Below the pieces are notes generated by a model that had not been told where the DNA came from, ran no database searches, and saw nothing but the letters and a program-made list of their open reading frames with translations. DNA of 64,000 nucleotides from Thalassobaculum fulvum. GTDB lineage: Bacteria > Pseudomonadota > Alphaproteobacteria > Thalassobaculales > Thalassobaculaceae. The translations under genes were made by a program, and so were the position numbers. Shown here piece after piece: positions 55,573 to 64,000 of the stretch (the first letter of the stretch is position 1; each line of letters opens with the position of its first letter). The stretch spans positions 540,590 through 604,589 of the forward strand of contig NZ_BMZS01000002.1 in NCBI RefSeq assembly GCF_014652915.1. The letters are read 5' to 3'.

Positions 55573-56280
55573 TCAGAGCGCAATCCCGAACGCGCTGCGC
55601 AGCGCCTGCTCGCCCTTGCGGGTGACCGCCACCGCGCGGCTGCCGTCGACCCGTCGGATCCAGCCCTGCTCGAAGGCATGGCTGCAGATCGCCGCGCCGA
55701 CGGCGCCGGCCAGATGCGGCCGCCGCTCGCTCCAGTCCAGGCAGGGCCGGCAGAACACCCGCGACGACCGCCGGCCGTTGCGGGTCGTCGCCCGTTCCAG
55801 GTCGATCCCGATGCCGGCGAAGAAGGCCAGGCCGCCGTCGGTGACCGCACCGGCGTCGCCGTCGATCTCGGCATGGCCGGCGTCCAGCAGGGCGTCGGTC
55901 AGGGCGACCCCGAGCCGGCCGGCCAGGTGGTCGTAGCAGGTCCGTGCGGTGCGCAGCGCCAGGTCGCGCGGCCCGGTCGCGACCCGCCGGCCCGGCGGCG
56001 CCAGGGTCGCGGCGAGCTGGGACAGGCTCTCGACCATCTGCGCGACCATCGGCGAGGCGAGTCGGTGATAGCGGTGCCGCCCCTGCTTCTCGACCGCCAG
56101 CAGCCCTGCCGTGGTCAGGCGCGCCAGGTGGCCGCTGGCGGTCTGCGGGGTCACCCCCGCCACCGAGGCGAGCTCGGTCGCGGTCAGCGCGCGGCCGTCC
56201 ATCAGGGTGTTCAGCATCGCCGCCCGGGCCGGGTCGCCGGCCAGGGCCGCGATCTCCGCGATCGTCGCCGTGGACACCAT
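55573..56280 (-). CDS. ArsR-type winged-helix regulator with C-terminal domain
   Basis: A 235-residue regulator. The N-terminal part (about 1-85) has AALAGDPARAAMLNTLMDG and ATELASVAGVTPQTASGHLARL, an ArsR/SmtB-type wHTH. The C-terminal 140 residues (RTCYDHLAGRLGVALTDALL, FCRPCLDWSERRPHLAGAVGAAI) are longer than classical ArsR, as in the ArsR-like subgroup with a ligand-sensing extension. The ATG at 56280 follows GAGGAAGCGG. Divergent from an MFS gene with 140 bases between. Confidence 0.87.
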   Translation of the reverse strand: MVSTATIAEIAALAGDPARAAMLNTLMDGRALTATELASVAGVTPQTASGHLARLTTAGLLAVEKQGRHRYHRLASPMVAQMVESLSQLAATLAPPGRRVATGPRDLALRTARTCYDHLAGRLGVALTDALLDAGHAEIDGDAGAVTDGGLAFFAGIGIDLERATTRNGRRSSRVFCRPCLDWSERRPHLAGAVGAAICSHAFEQGWIRRVDGSRAVAVTRKGEQALRSAFGIAL

Positions 56281-56336
56281 TCCGCTTCCTCCTCGCGCCC
56301 ATCGCGCCGAGTCCATCGTGGCAGGGCATCGTCCGG

Positions 56337-56348
56337 AATGCTTCGGCC
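56337..56348. promoter_or_regulatory. 12-bp shared word, copy in the arsR-MFS divergent region
   Basis: AATGCTTCGGCC, identical to 55543-55554. It lies 57 bases upstream of the ArsR-type start and 73 upstream of the MFS start. ATGCT also finds its complement AGCAT at 56357-56361. Confidence 0.45.
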
Positions 56349-56420
56349 CCGACCGTAGCATCGAACGCCGGCCCGGCGCGAAACCTCCGCCATCGCAATC
56401 GACCGGCGGGGCTTCCGATC

Positions 56421-57725
56421 ATGGGCAGGCAGGGTTTCTACGGCTGGCGGGTGGTGGCGGCGACCTTCGTGCTCGCCTGCTTCGGCTGGGGGTTCGGGTT
56501 CTACGGCCCGCCGGTCTACCTGCACGCGGTCAGGCAGATGCACGACTGGCCGCTGGCCGTGGTCTCGGGCTCGGTTACCGTGCACTTCCTGTTCGGAGCG
56601 CTGGTGGTCGCCAACCTGCCGCGGCTGTACCGGCGCTTCGGGGTTCCCGCGGTGACCCGGGCCGGCGCCCTCGCCCTGGCGTTGGGCATCGTCGGCTGGG
56701 CCACCGTGCAGGCGCCCTGGCAGCTGTTCGCGGTGGCGCTGCTGAGCGGCGCCGGCTGGGTCGCGATGGGGGCCGCGGCGGTCAACGCGATCATCGCGCC
56801 CTGGTTCGTGCGGACGCGGCCGGCGGCGCTGTCGACCGCCTACAACGGCGCCAGCATCGGCGGCGTGGTGTTCACCCCGGTGCTGGCCGCCGGCATCGCC
56901 CGGCTCGGCTTCCCGGCGACCGCGGCGATCCTCGGCGCCCTCATGGTCGCGACGATCTGGCTGCTGGCCGGCCGGGTGTTCGGACGCACCCCGGCCTCGC
57001 TGGGCCAGGCCCCGGACGGCGATAACCCAGATGGCGATGCTCCCGATGCGACTGCGCGGCCGGTCGCAGCGCCGCTAGCGCGGCCGCTGCCGGGCCGGTT
57101 GCTGTGGCGCGACCCGGGGTTCCTGACCCTGGCGGCCGGCATGGCGCTCGGGCTGTTCGCCCAGGCCGGCCTGCTGGCGCACCTGTTCTCGCTGCTGGTG
57201 CCGGCGCTCGGGGAGGCCCGGGCCGGCCTGGCGATGGGACTGGCGACCGCGGCGGCGATCGGCGGCCGCACCCTGGTCGGCTGGCTGATGCCGGCCGGCG
57301 CCGACCGCAGGCTGGTGGCGTGCGTCAGCTACGGGGTGCAGATCGCCGGCTCGCTGATGCTCGTCGCCGCTGCCGGCGACAGCGTCCCGCTGCTGCTGCT
57401 CGGCGTGGTGCTGTTCGGCGCCGGCATCGGCAATGCCACCTCGCTGCCGCCGCTGATCGCCCAGACGGAGTTCGCGAAGGAGGACGTCGGCCGGGTCGTC
57501 GCCCTGATCGTGGCGACCGGCCAGGCCACCTATGCCTTCGCCCCGGTGTTCTTCGGCCTGGTCCGGGTGACCTTCGACGGTTCCGCGTCCGTCGCCGGCG
57601 CCGCACCGCATCTTTTCCTGGCGGTCGCGCTGGTACAGGCCGCCGCCATCGCCGGCTTCCTTCTCGGGCGGCGGCCGACCCATGCCGATCATCACGGCCG
57701 CGTAACCTCGGCATCACGAAACTGA
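56421..57725 (+). CDS. MFS transporter, OFA-type
   Basis: A 434-residue protein with 12 TM segments. FYGWRVVAATFVLACFGWGFGFYGPPVYLHAV is the entry typical of monocarboxylate/oxalate-formate type MFS. A cytoplasmic acidic loop (about 195-225) divides the halves. Substrate unknown, likely an organic acid. The ATG at 56421 is chosen over the much longer frame, which only reads through the divergent arsR gene. Confidence 0.85.
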   Translation: MGRQGFYGWRVVAATFVLACFGWGFGFYGPPVYLHAVRQMHDWPLAVVSGSVTVHFLFGALVVANLPRLYRRFGVPAVTRAGALALALGIVGWATVQAPWQLFAVALLSGAGWVAMGAAAVNAIIAPWFVRTRPAALSTAYNGASIGGVVFTPVLAAGIARLGFPATAAILGALMVATIWLLAGRVFGRTPASLGQAPDGDNPDGDAPDATARPVAAPLARPLPGRLLWRDPGFLTLAAGMALGLFAQAGLLAHLFSLLVPALGEARAGLAMGLATAAAIGGRTLVGWLMPAGADRRLVACVSYGVQIAGSLMLVAAAGDSVPLLLLGVVLFGAGIGNATSLPPLIAQTEFAKEDVGRVVALIVATGQATYAFAPVFFGLVRVTFDGSASVAGAAPHLFLAVALVQAAAIAGFLLGRRPTHADHHGRVTSASRN

Positions 57726-57837
57726 CGCACAACGGCCCTAGGGATGCACCGTCCCGACGGGCAAAATATATAGCATTTTCAAATAATTCCTGCGGAAAGC
57801 GGACTGCATTCAGTCGGGGCATCGGCCAACAGACCGG

Positions 57838-59727
57838 ATGCTCGCCATGCTCGCCCTGATCCGTTCCCGCATCACCATGAAGCTGACCCTGTCGCTGGCG
57901 CTCACGCTGTGCCTGGTCATGGCCGGCCTCGCCGGCGTGTACTTCACCGTGGTCGACCGGCTGATGGCCGACCAGGAGGCGCGGGCCGAGCTTTACCGCG
58001 GCCTCAACCAGGACCTCCGCAAGCAGGTTTTCCGCCTGCAGGCCCGGCTGATCGACATCCCGAAGCGGCTGCGGACCGACCCGATCCCGGTGCTGCGGGA
58101 CTGGGCGGAGCAGACCTTCGCCGTGACCGTGCGGACCTACCGGGGGCGCGACCGGATCGTCGACCGGTTCAAGACGCGCGGCCAGCGCCGCGACGTCCAG
58201 AAGGAGAACCGGGTGGTCGTCATGCCGTACGACGGCGGCGCGGCGATCGCGTACGGCGTGTTCGAGGACGGCCGCTATACCGACACCGTAGAGGAGCTAG
58301 TAATGCCGGGCGCCGATCCGGCCGGGGTCCGGGCCAAGGTCGATGCGGTGCTGTCGGCGGCGACCGGTGCCGACGCCCTCGAGGCCAGGGTCGCCGAGCT
58401 GACCACGGCCCTGGTCGACGACGCCCTGGCGGCGGAAGCGACGCGCAACGCGATCATCCAGCGGATCGACGGGATCGCCGTCAAGGAACACGCGGTAACC
58501 GAGACTGCGCACGCCGCCCGTCTCGCGGTCGTCGGCGTCAGCCTCGCGGCGGTCGCGCTGGCGATCCTGCTGGTCTGGCTGGTCATGCGCCGGATGGTCA
58601 CCGACGCCCTGGCCCGGCTGTCGCACGCAGCCTCGGCCATCGCCGGCAATCAGGACGTGGCCGTCGGCTTCGCGCACCGCACCGACGAGATCGGCGCGCT
58701 GGCCAAGGGGGTCGCCCGGTTCAAGGAGACGCTGGCCGAGATCCATGCCCTGAAGGCCGAGCAGGAAGCCGAACGGGCGGCGCGGGAGGCCGGCCTGACG
58801 GCCCGCCTGTCCAACCTCAGCACCGCGCTCGAGCAGGGGATGGGCGCACGGGTGACGGTGGTCACGGCGAGCACCGGGGAGTTGGTCGGCATCGCCGAGG
58901 AACTGGACCGGCTGGCCGGCGCTGCCCACGCGCGGGCGACCGAGTCGACGGAGCTGGCCGAAGCCAGCGCCCGGTTCACCGACGACGTCATGTCGGTGGT
59001 CGACTCCCTGCGGCTGTCGGCCGAACGGATCGCCGCCGAGGTCCGGGACCAGCGCGAGCTGACCGCGCAGGTCGCGGCGGAGGCCGACCAGGTATCCGCG
59101 GCCGTACGCGACCTGACCGACACCGCCGGCGCGATCGGCAGCGTGGTCGGCCTGATCGAGGACATCGCCGACCAGACCAAGCTGCTGGCCCTGAACGCGT
59201 CGATCGAGGCGTCGCGGGCCGGCGCTGCCGGGGCCGGGTTCGCGGTGGTCGCCGGCGAGGTCAAGAAGCTGTCCGGCGAGACCGCCGACGCCACCCGGCG
59301 GATCGCCGAGCGCATCGACTCGTTCCGTGCCGGCATCCGGGCGGCGGCCGGCGCGGTCTCCTCGATCCAGGCGCGGGCCCGGGCGGTCGCGGACGGGATG
59401 CGGAAGGCGGCCGGCGACGTCGAGCTGCTGAGCGGCGAGACCGCCTCCATCACCGCCAGCGTCGCCGACGCCGCCACCAACGCCCGCCGGGTCGCCGCCG
59501 TCAACCAGGAGGTCGACGCCGCGGCCCGGGAAACCGGGCAGATGAGCGGCCAGATGACGGCCCTGACCGATCGGATCACGGCGGCGGTCGAGGATACGCG
59601 CGAGCACCTGCGCACGATCCTGGCGGACGCCTCGGCCCGGGGCACCGAACCGGCCGATTCGCGTCCGATCGCGCTGGCGGACCGTCGGTTGCCGCCGCTT
59701 CCGCAGCTGGCGCTGGCCGCGGAATAG
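57838..59727 (+). CDS. divergent methyl-accepting chemotaxis-type protein
   Basis: A 629-residue receptor. TM1 (about 14-36), a periplasmic domain of about 185 residues, TM2 (about 222-243) and HAMP. The signalling tip is IADQTKLLALNASIEASRAG followed by AAGAGFAVVAGEV. Compared with the canonical tip, Asn after QT is Lys, and the Glu that follows RAG is Ala, so CheA/CheW coupling may be altered. The start is the ATG at 57838; 57847 is also possible. Upstream is a short AT-rich region. Confidence 0.85.
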   Translation: MLAMLALIRSRITMKLTLSLALTLCLVMAGLAGVYFTVVDRLMADQEARAELYRGLNQDLRKQVFRLQARLIDIPKRLRTDPIPVLRDWAEQTFAVTVRTYRGRDRIVDRFKTRGQRRDVQKENRVVVMPYDGGAAIAYGVFEDGRYTDTVEELVMPGADPAGVRAKVDAVLSAATGADALEARVAELTTALVDDALAAEATRNAIIQRIDGIAVKEHAVTETAHAARLAVVGVSLAAVALAILLVWLVMRRMVTDALARLSHAASAIAGNQDVAVGFAHRTDEIGALAKGVARFKETLAEIHALKAEQEAERAAREAGLTARLSNLSTALEQGMGARVTVVTASTGELVGIAEELDRLAGAAHARATESTELAEASARFTDDVMSVVDSLRLSAERIAAEVRDQRELTAQVAAEADQVSAAVRDLTDTAGAIGSVVGLIEDIADQTKLLALNASIEASRAGAAGAGFAVVAGEVKKLSGETADATRRIAERIDSFRAGIRAAAGAVSSIQARARAVADGMRKAAGDVELLSGETASITASVADAATNARRVAAVNQEVDAAARETGQMSGQMTALTDRITAAVEDTREHLRTILADASARGTEPADSRPIALADRRLPPLPQLALAAE

Positions 59728-59762
59728 GCCCGGCGGCCGGCGCCGCGCAATCGCCACGCGTT

Positions 59763-59780
59763 CATCGTGTCTTCACGATG
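59763..59780. repeat. perfect 7-bp inverted repeat
   Basis: CATCGTG-TCTT-CACGATG lies 36 bases after the receptor stop, before the TIM-barrel gene. It may end the upstream transcript or be an operator. Confidence 0.4.
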
Positions 59781-59849
59781 TTCCTGTCCACTGCCCTGGT
59801 ACACAGTGCGAACTCCCGACAACGCCATGGCCGCGACGAGGCGCCCGCG

Positions 59850-60677
59850 ATGAACCAACCCGACGACCTGCCGCTGCTCGGCGCGGCGATGCCCAGCGCC
59901 GCTCTCCCCGCCTGGCGCGACTGGCTGGCGGAGGGCCCGCGCGACATCGAGCTGCAGGATTTCTTCCGGGCCGAGCTGCTGGACGGCGACTGGCGGACGG
60001 TCGCCCGCGCCGCCCGGGCCGAGCTGCAGGGCCACCGCGGCCGCCTCGGCATCCACGGACCGTTCATGGGCTTCGACATCGACACCCAGGACCCGGCGGT
60101 CCGGGCGATCGTCCAGAAGCGCCTCGACCAGGGCCTCGACGTCTGCGAGGAGCTCGGCGCCAGCCAGATGGTGCTGCACAGCCCGTTCAAGACCTGGACC
60201 CACCACAACCTCGACAACCAGGCCGGGGCCCGCGAGAAGCTGCAGGAGCGCGTGCATGCCGCCCTCGACAGGGCGGTGGCGCGGGCCGAGCGCATCGGCG
60301 TCACCCTGGTGATCGAGAACATCGAGGACAAGGACCCGCACGCCCGGGTGCAGCTCGCCCGGTCGTTCGGCAGCGACCGGGTCCGGGTCTCGCTCGACAC
60401 CGGCCATGCCTACTACGCCCACGTCTCGACCGGCGCGCCGCCGGTCGACTACTACGTGGCCGCGGCCGGCAACCTGCTGGAACACGTCCACCTGCAGGAC
60501 GCCGACGGCTACGCCGACCGCCACTGGCCGATCGGCGAGGGCTCGATCCTGTGGCCGGGCGTGTTCCGTCAGCTCGCCACCCTCGGGTCGAACCCGCGGC
60601 TGATCCTGGAGCTGCGCGACACCGGCGCGATCGGCCGCGCCGCCCGGTACCTGGTCGAGGCCGGGCTGGCCCGGTAG
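59850..60677 (+). CDS. sugar-phosphate isomerase/AP-endonuclease-type TIM-barrel protein
   Basis: A 275-residue xylose-isomerase-like TIM barrel. LGIHGPFMGFDID, LHSPFKTWTHHN, LVIENIEDKDPH, VSLDTGHAYYAHV, EHVHLQDADGYADRHWPIGEGSILWPG and LILELRDTG carry the His/Glu/Asp metal sites. Such proteins are isomerases, epimerases or endonucleases acting on metal-bound sugars; the substrate is unknown. The ATG at 59850 has GACGAGGCG upstream. Confidence 0.83.
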   Translation: MNQPDDLPLLGAAMPSAALPAWRDWLAEGPRDIELQDFFRAELLDGDWRTVARAARAELQGHRGRLGIHGPFMGFDIDTQDPAVRAIVQKRLDQGLDVCEELGASQMVLHSPFKTWTHHNLDNQAGAREKLQERVHAALDRAVARAERIGVTLVIENIEDKDPHARVQLARSFGSDRVRVSLDTGHAYYAHVSTGAPPVDYYVAAAGNLLEHVHLQDADGYADRHWPIGEGSILWPGVFRQLATLGSNPRLILELRDTGAIGRAARYLVEAGLAR

Positions 60678-60685
60678 CCGCCACC

Positions 60686-62284
60686 TTATTCCGCGGTCGA
60701 CGCCCGCAGCGCGTGGCCCTGGGCCCAGCGCCGCAGGGCCGAGATCTCCTCGGCCCGCAGCCGGGCCAGCGGCACGGTTCCGTGGGCGGTCGCCTCGAAG
60801 TCGCGCAGGTCGAGGTCGGCGGCGCCGTCCTGCTCGAGCCGGCGGTGATAGGCGTTGATCATCGCCTCGTTGATCCAGGCCGCCAGCTCGGCCCCGGTCA
60901 GGGTGATGTCCGGGCCGTGGGCGGCCTGCCCCGACAACTCCACCAGCCGGTCCATGTCCAGCGTCTTCGGGTCGCGGCCGGCCCGGCGCACGTGGATGTC
61001 CAGGATCTCGCGGCGTTCCTCGTCGCTCGGCAGGTCGACGAAGAAGATCTCGTCGAACCGCCCCTTACGCAGCACCTCCGGCGGCAGCAGGCCGATCTCG
61101 TTGGCGGTGGCGAACACGAAGACGCTGCTCTCCTTCTCCTGCATCCAGGTCAGGAAGGTCCCGAGCACGCGCAGCGACACGCCGTTGTCGCCGACATGCG
61201 CGCCCGGTCGCGGCAGTCCCTTCTCGATCTCGTCGAGCCACAGCACGCAGGGCGCCACCGCCTCCGCCACCTGGATGGCGTGACGCATGTGCTCCTCCGA
61301 CGAGCCGACCAGCGCCGAGTAGATCCGCCCCATGTCGAGCTTGAGCAGCGGCAGGCCCCAGGACGCCGCCACGCACTTGGCCGACCACGACTTGCCGCAG
61401 CCCGGCACCCCGGTGACCAGCACGCCCTTCGGCGCCTGCACGCCGAACGCCCTTCCCTCCTCGGAGAACGCCACGCGGCGCCGGTACAGCCAGTTCTTCA
61501 GGGTGTCGAGGCCGCCGACCTCGTCGAGCGACAGGCCGGCGGATTCGATGAACTCGAGCAGTCCCGACTTGCGGACGATCTGCCGCTTCTGCAGGAACAG
61601 GTGACGCACGTCCCGGTCGTCGAGCCGGAGGTCGTCGACCACGGCGTACGACACCGCATTGCGGATCTCGGCGAGGGTGAGCCCGATGGCGGCCTCGGTG
61701 AACCGGCCCCGCAGCGCCTCCTCGTCGCTGATCTCGATCGTCGACGAGCGCGCCAGCTCGGCGAACACCCGGTCGATGTAGGTGGCGATCTCGTGCCGGC
61801 TCGGCAGCGGGAAGTCCAGCACCGTGACCTCGCGCTCGAGCTCGCGCGGGACGGTGAAGCTCGGCGAGACGATCAGGCAGGTGGCGGCGCGGTCCTCGCT
61901 CCGGATCGCGAGCGCGAGGTCGCGCAGCTTGCGGACGTAGATCGGGTTGGCGTTGCGCTCGGTCAGGTATACCCCGGGGTCCAGGAGCACGAAGATCAGG
62001 CTCTTGCGCTCGGCCTGCTTCGACCGCATCAGCTGCTCGAAGGTCTCGAGGGCGGCCGCCAGGTCGGCCATCGCCAGCTTGCTGTCGAACGCACCGCGCT
62101 CCGCGCGGGTCGGGTCGTAGACGCCGTGGCTGGTCGACCACACGAAGATCGAGGCCGACGACTCGCGCGCCAGGTCCTCGACGGCCTCGAGCACGCGGTC
62201 TTCCTCGTAGCTGTCGATGTGGACGATCGGGAAGTGTGCGCGTAGCAGCCGCCGCAGTTCGGTCTTGAAGTCGTCCTTCGTCAT
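60686..62284 (-). CDS. Ycf46-like AAA ATPase
   Basis: A 532-residue protein. The N-terminal half (about 1-215) has HFPIVHIDSYEEDRVLEAV, FIFVLLDPGVYLTE-like segments and a P-loop-less, degenerate ATPase fold, as in Ycf46. The second half is a full AAA+ domain: Walker A GVPGCGKSWSAKCVA, Walker B CVLWLDEIEKGLP, the sensor and arginine finger region GRFDEIFFVDLP. Ycf46 family members are widespread, poorly characterised and often linked to photosynthesis or membranes. The ATG at 62284 is chosen over a short upstream extension. Confidence 0.85.
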   Translation of the reverse strand: MTKDDFKTELRRLLRAHFPIVHIDSYEEDRVLEAVEDLARESSASIFVWSTSHGVYDPTRAERGAFDSKLAMADLAAALETFEQLMRSKQAERKSLIFVLLDPGVYLTERNANPIYVRKLRDLALAIRSEDRAATCLIVSPSFTVPRELEREVTVLDFPLPSRHEIATYIDRVFAELARSSTIEISDEEALRGRFTEAAIGLTLAEIRNAVSYAVVDDLRLDDRDVRHLFLQKRQIVRKSGLLEFIESAGLSLDEVGGLDTLKNWLYRRRVAFSEEGRAFGVQAPKGVLVTGVPGCGKSWSAKCVAASWGLPLLKLDMGRIYSALVGSSEEHMRHAIQVAEAVAPCVLWLDEIEKGLPRPGAHVGDNGVSLRVLGTFLTWMQEKESSVFVFATANEIGLLPPEVLRKGRFDEIFFVDLPSDEERREILDIHVRRAGRDPKTLDMDRLVELSGQAAHGPDITLTGAELAAWINEAMINAYHRRLEQDGAADLDLRDFEATAHGTVPLARLRAEEISALRRWAQGHALRASTAE

Positions 62285-62437
62285 GCCGCGGCCTCCGCCC
62301 GCAGGCACGGCCTTCGCCGCACCGGCCATTTGCTCCGCCGTCCCGCCATCCCCGTCACGGCCGGACGCAGAATATCAGCAAAGCCCCCGGCAACGCTCGC
62401 CGCTTCGACGTCGCGGGGAGCCCGCCGGCGTCAGCGC

Positions 62438-62468
62438 TTGACAGGCTTCGCTCCAGGGCCAATTAAAT
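62438..62468 (+). promoter_or_regulatory. candidate promoter of MBL gene
   Basis: A consensus TTGACA at 62438-62443 and an AT-rich -10 area (AATTAAAT, 62461-62468). TTAAAT at 62463 gives a 19-base spacer; AATTAA at 62461 gives 17. Confidence 0.4.
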
Positions 62469-62500
62469 TCACAAATCTAAATGTATGAATGGAGGAAGCG

Positions 62501-63463
62501 GTGGGCAACGAATCGGCAAACGGTCGCAGCGACCCGACGGTCTGGAACCGGCGCCGGGTGCTGGGCGCGGTAGCGGCCGCCGCGGCGGTGTCGGGGCTGC
62601 CCGGCCGGCCGGCCCTGGCGGCGCCCGCTCCCGTCAGGCTCGCCCTCGGCGATGCCGAGGTCACGGTGCTGAGCGACGGCGGCCTGGTCCTGCCGATGGG
62701 CTTCTACCTGCCCGAGACCCCGCAGGCCGAGATCGACGCCCTGCTGACGCCGCACGGCCTGCCGACCGACATGGTGCGGCCCGACTGCAACCTCACCCTG
62801 CTGCGCACCGGCGACCGCGTCGTGCTGTTCGACGCCGGCGCCGGGCCGCTGTTCCAGGAGACCGCCGGCAAGCTGCCCGGGAGCCTGTCGGCCGCCGGGG
62901 TCGCACCCGACGAGATCACCGACGTCTGCTTCACACACGCCCACCCGGACCATCTCTGGGGCGTGATCGACGACTTCGACGAGCCGGTGTTTCCGAACGC
63001 GCGCTTCTGGATGAACCGGATGGAGTGGGATTTCTGGCGGGCGCCCGAAACCCTCGACGCCATGCCGGAGGCCCGCAAGAGCTTCGTGGTCGGCGCCCAG
63101 AACCGGATGGACGTGATCGAGCCACAGGTCACCCTGTTCGACGCCGGAGCCGAAGTGGTGCCGGGCGTCGAGGCGGTCGCCTCGTTCGGCCATACCGCCG
63201 GGCACTGCTCGTTCATGATCCACGGCGGCGACGGGCTGCTGGTGGTCGGCGACGCCATCGCCAACGCGGTGATCTCGTTCGAGCGGCCGGACTGGCACGC
63301 CGGCTCCGACCAGGATCCGGCGGCCGGCGCCGCCACGCGGGGCCGGCTGCTGGACCGGCTGACCGCCGACAAGGCGCGCATCCTCGGCTTCCACCTGCCG
63401 TATCCCGGCATCGGCAGCGTCGAGCGCAAGGGCGCCCACTACCGGTTCGCCCCGGCCGGTTGA
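62501..63463 (+). CDS. Tat-exported MBL-fold metallo-hydrolase
   Basis: A 320-residue metallo-beta-lactamase-fold hydrolase with a twin-arginine signal: NRRRVLGAVAAAAAVSGLPG at about residues 17-36. The metal site is complete: THAHPDHLWG, SFGHTAGHCSF, VVGDAIAN and GFHLPYPG. The GTG start at 62501 has GGAGGA six bases upstream; an ATG at 62489 adds four residues. Substrate unknown, perhaps a lactone or thioester. The convergent YeeE/YedE gene hints at sulfur compounds, but that is weak. Confidence 0.85.
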   Translation: MGNESANGRSDPTVWNRRRVLGAVAAAAAVSGLPGRPALAAPAPVRLALGDAEVTVLSDGGLVLPMGFYLPETPQAEIDALLTPHGLPTDMVRPDCNLTLLRTGDRVVLFDAGAGPLFQETAGKLPGSLSAAGVAPDEITDVCFTHAHPDHLWGVIDDFDEPVFPNARFWMNRMEWDFWRAPETLDAMPEARKSFVVGAQNRMDVIEPQVTLFDAGAEVVPGVEAVASFGHTAGHCSFMIHGGDGLLVVGDAIANAVISFERPDWHAGSDQDPAAGAATRGRLLDRLTADKARILGFHLPYPGIGSVERKGAHYRFAPAG

Positions 63464-63480
63464 AGCAAGCGGGCCGGTGG

Positions 63481-64000
63481 CTACTCCGCCGGCCCGTGAC
63501 CGGACTGCCGGCCGCGGAACATCGACCAGACGCTGCCCTCGACCATCCAGGACAGGCCGAGGCGGGCCCCGAGCAGGATCGAGGCGAACGCGATCGGCGA
63601 GGAGATGGCCAGGGTCGAGAACCCGGTCACGCCCTGGCCGATCGTGCAGCCCATGGCGAACACGCCGCCGATCCCCATCAGCGCGCCGCCCGCGAGGTGA
63701 CGGCTGAGCTCGCGGGCATCGTCGCAGGCCTCCCAGCGGGCATCGTTCCGATACCACGCGGCGAGACCGGCCCCGATGACGGCGCCGACCACCAGGCCGG
63801 TGCCATAGTCCGGAACGGTGCCGGTATAGGTGATGACGTGCATGATCACGTCGCCGACCGGAACCGAGAACGAGCCCGCCTCGATCTGCACCGGCTCGAA
63901 GGAGATCGTCGAGAAATAGGTCGTGGCGGCCCACCCGAAGGCGATGACCAGGCCGACGGCGGTGCCGGTGCCGATCGCCGCCCAGCGCCGGCGGAACGCC
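63481..64000 (-). CDS. YeeE/YedE-family sulfur transporter, 5' end cut by window
   Basis: The visible 172 codons are the C-terminal part of a membrane protein, open to the right edge. GGALMGIGGVFAMGCTIGQG has the conserved cysteine of the YeeE/YedE (TsuA) family, which imports thiosulfate or related sulfur compounds. At least four TM segments are visible. Its convergent neighbour is the MBL hydrolase, 17 bases away. Confidence 0.88.
   Translation of the reverse strand, partial: AFRRRWAAIGTGTAVGLVIAFGWAATTYFSTISFEPVQIEAGSFSVPVGDVIMHVITYTGTVPDYGTGLVVGAVIGAGLAAWYRNDARWEACDDARELSRHLAGGALMGIGGVFAMGCTIGQGVTGFSTLAISSPIAFASILLGARLGLSWMVEGSVWSMFRGRQSGHGPAE

Overview
The window is about 64 kb of very GC-rich, densely coding bacterial chromosome with about 60 protein genes. 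I see no tRNA, rRNA, CRISPR array, insertion sequence or phage structural block. It looks alphaproteobacterial, probably Rhodospirillales-like. The reasons are two GTTC-N7-GTTC boxes (the alphaproteobacterial LexA operator), a complete imuA-imuB-dnaE2 mutasome cassette, an NrsF-family protein, many GTG/TTG starts, and several ABC, TRAP and MFS importers typical of a metabolically versatile heterotroph.

Layout. 1-3.7 kb: the 3' part of a GGDEF-EAL protein and two MFS exporters. 3.8-5.7 kb: a small module of two phage-tail-collar-domain proteins around a DUF6916-type protein. 5.7-8.9 kb: a methyltransferase-like protein, a class III aminotransferase and a divergent DMT exporter. 9.0-12.5 kb: a ZnuA-like metal-binding protein with no ABC partner, an orphan NrsF-like protein and four small membrane proteins of unknown function. 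12.5-20 kb: a catabolic block (GMC oxidoreductase, TfdA-like dioxygenase, LysR regulator, Asp-box propeller, amidohydrolase, M20 hydrolase). 20-26 kb: polA, a divergent DksA/TraR-type protein behind a LexA box, a VOC protein, a YHS protein, a zinc-finger protein and a lipoprotein hydrolase. 26-32 kb: an IclR regulator and a five-gene liv-type ABC operon with an unusual leader. 32-35 kb: SDR, RidA-like, methyltransferase and GT2 genes. 35-41 kb: the SOS mutasome. 41-43.4 kb: a chemoreceptor and a stand-alone Cache protein. 43.6-50.1 kb: a DctB/DctD-like two-component pair followed by a TAXI-TRAP transporter with a sigma-54 promoter. 50-54.7 kb: two methyltransferases and a dehydrogenase/oxidoreductase/GntR operon. 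54.8-57.7 kb: two small dimeric alpha/beta-barrel proteins, an ArsR-type regulator and an MFS transporter. 57.8-64 kb: a divergent chemoreceptor, a TIM-barrel protein, a Ycf46-like AAA ATPase, a Tat-exported MBL hydrolase and the edge of a YeeE/YedE transporter.

The most informative signals are regulatory. (i) LexA boxes overlap the imuA promoter and the promoter of the DksA/TraR-like gene beside polA. (ii) A 21-codon leader ORF ends inside the livG start codon, and a hairpin there covers the livG ribosome-binding site. (iii) A near-consensus sigma-54 promoter with two identical-arm palindromes upstream links the DctD-like activator to the TAXI-TRAP genes. (iv) Three paired, inverted REP/BIME-like repeats lie between genes, one of them inside the imuB-dnaE2 gap. 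(v) A 12-bp word is repeated at both ends of the ArsR-type gene, each time upstream of a transcription unit.

The best candidates for little-described systems are the tail-collar/DUF6916 module (3.9-5.7 kb) and the metal-binding/NrsF/small-membrane-protein block (9.1-12.5 kb). All functional statements come from reading the sequence and from family knowledge. No database search was run.
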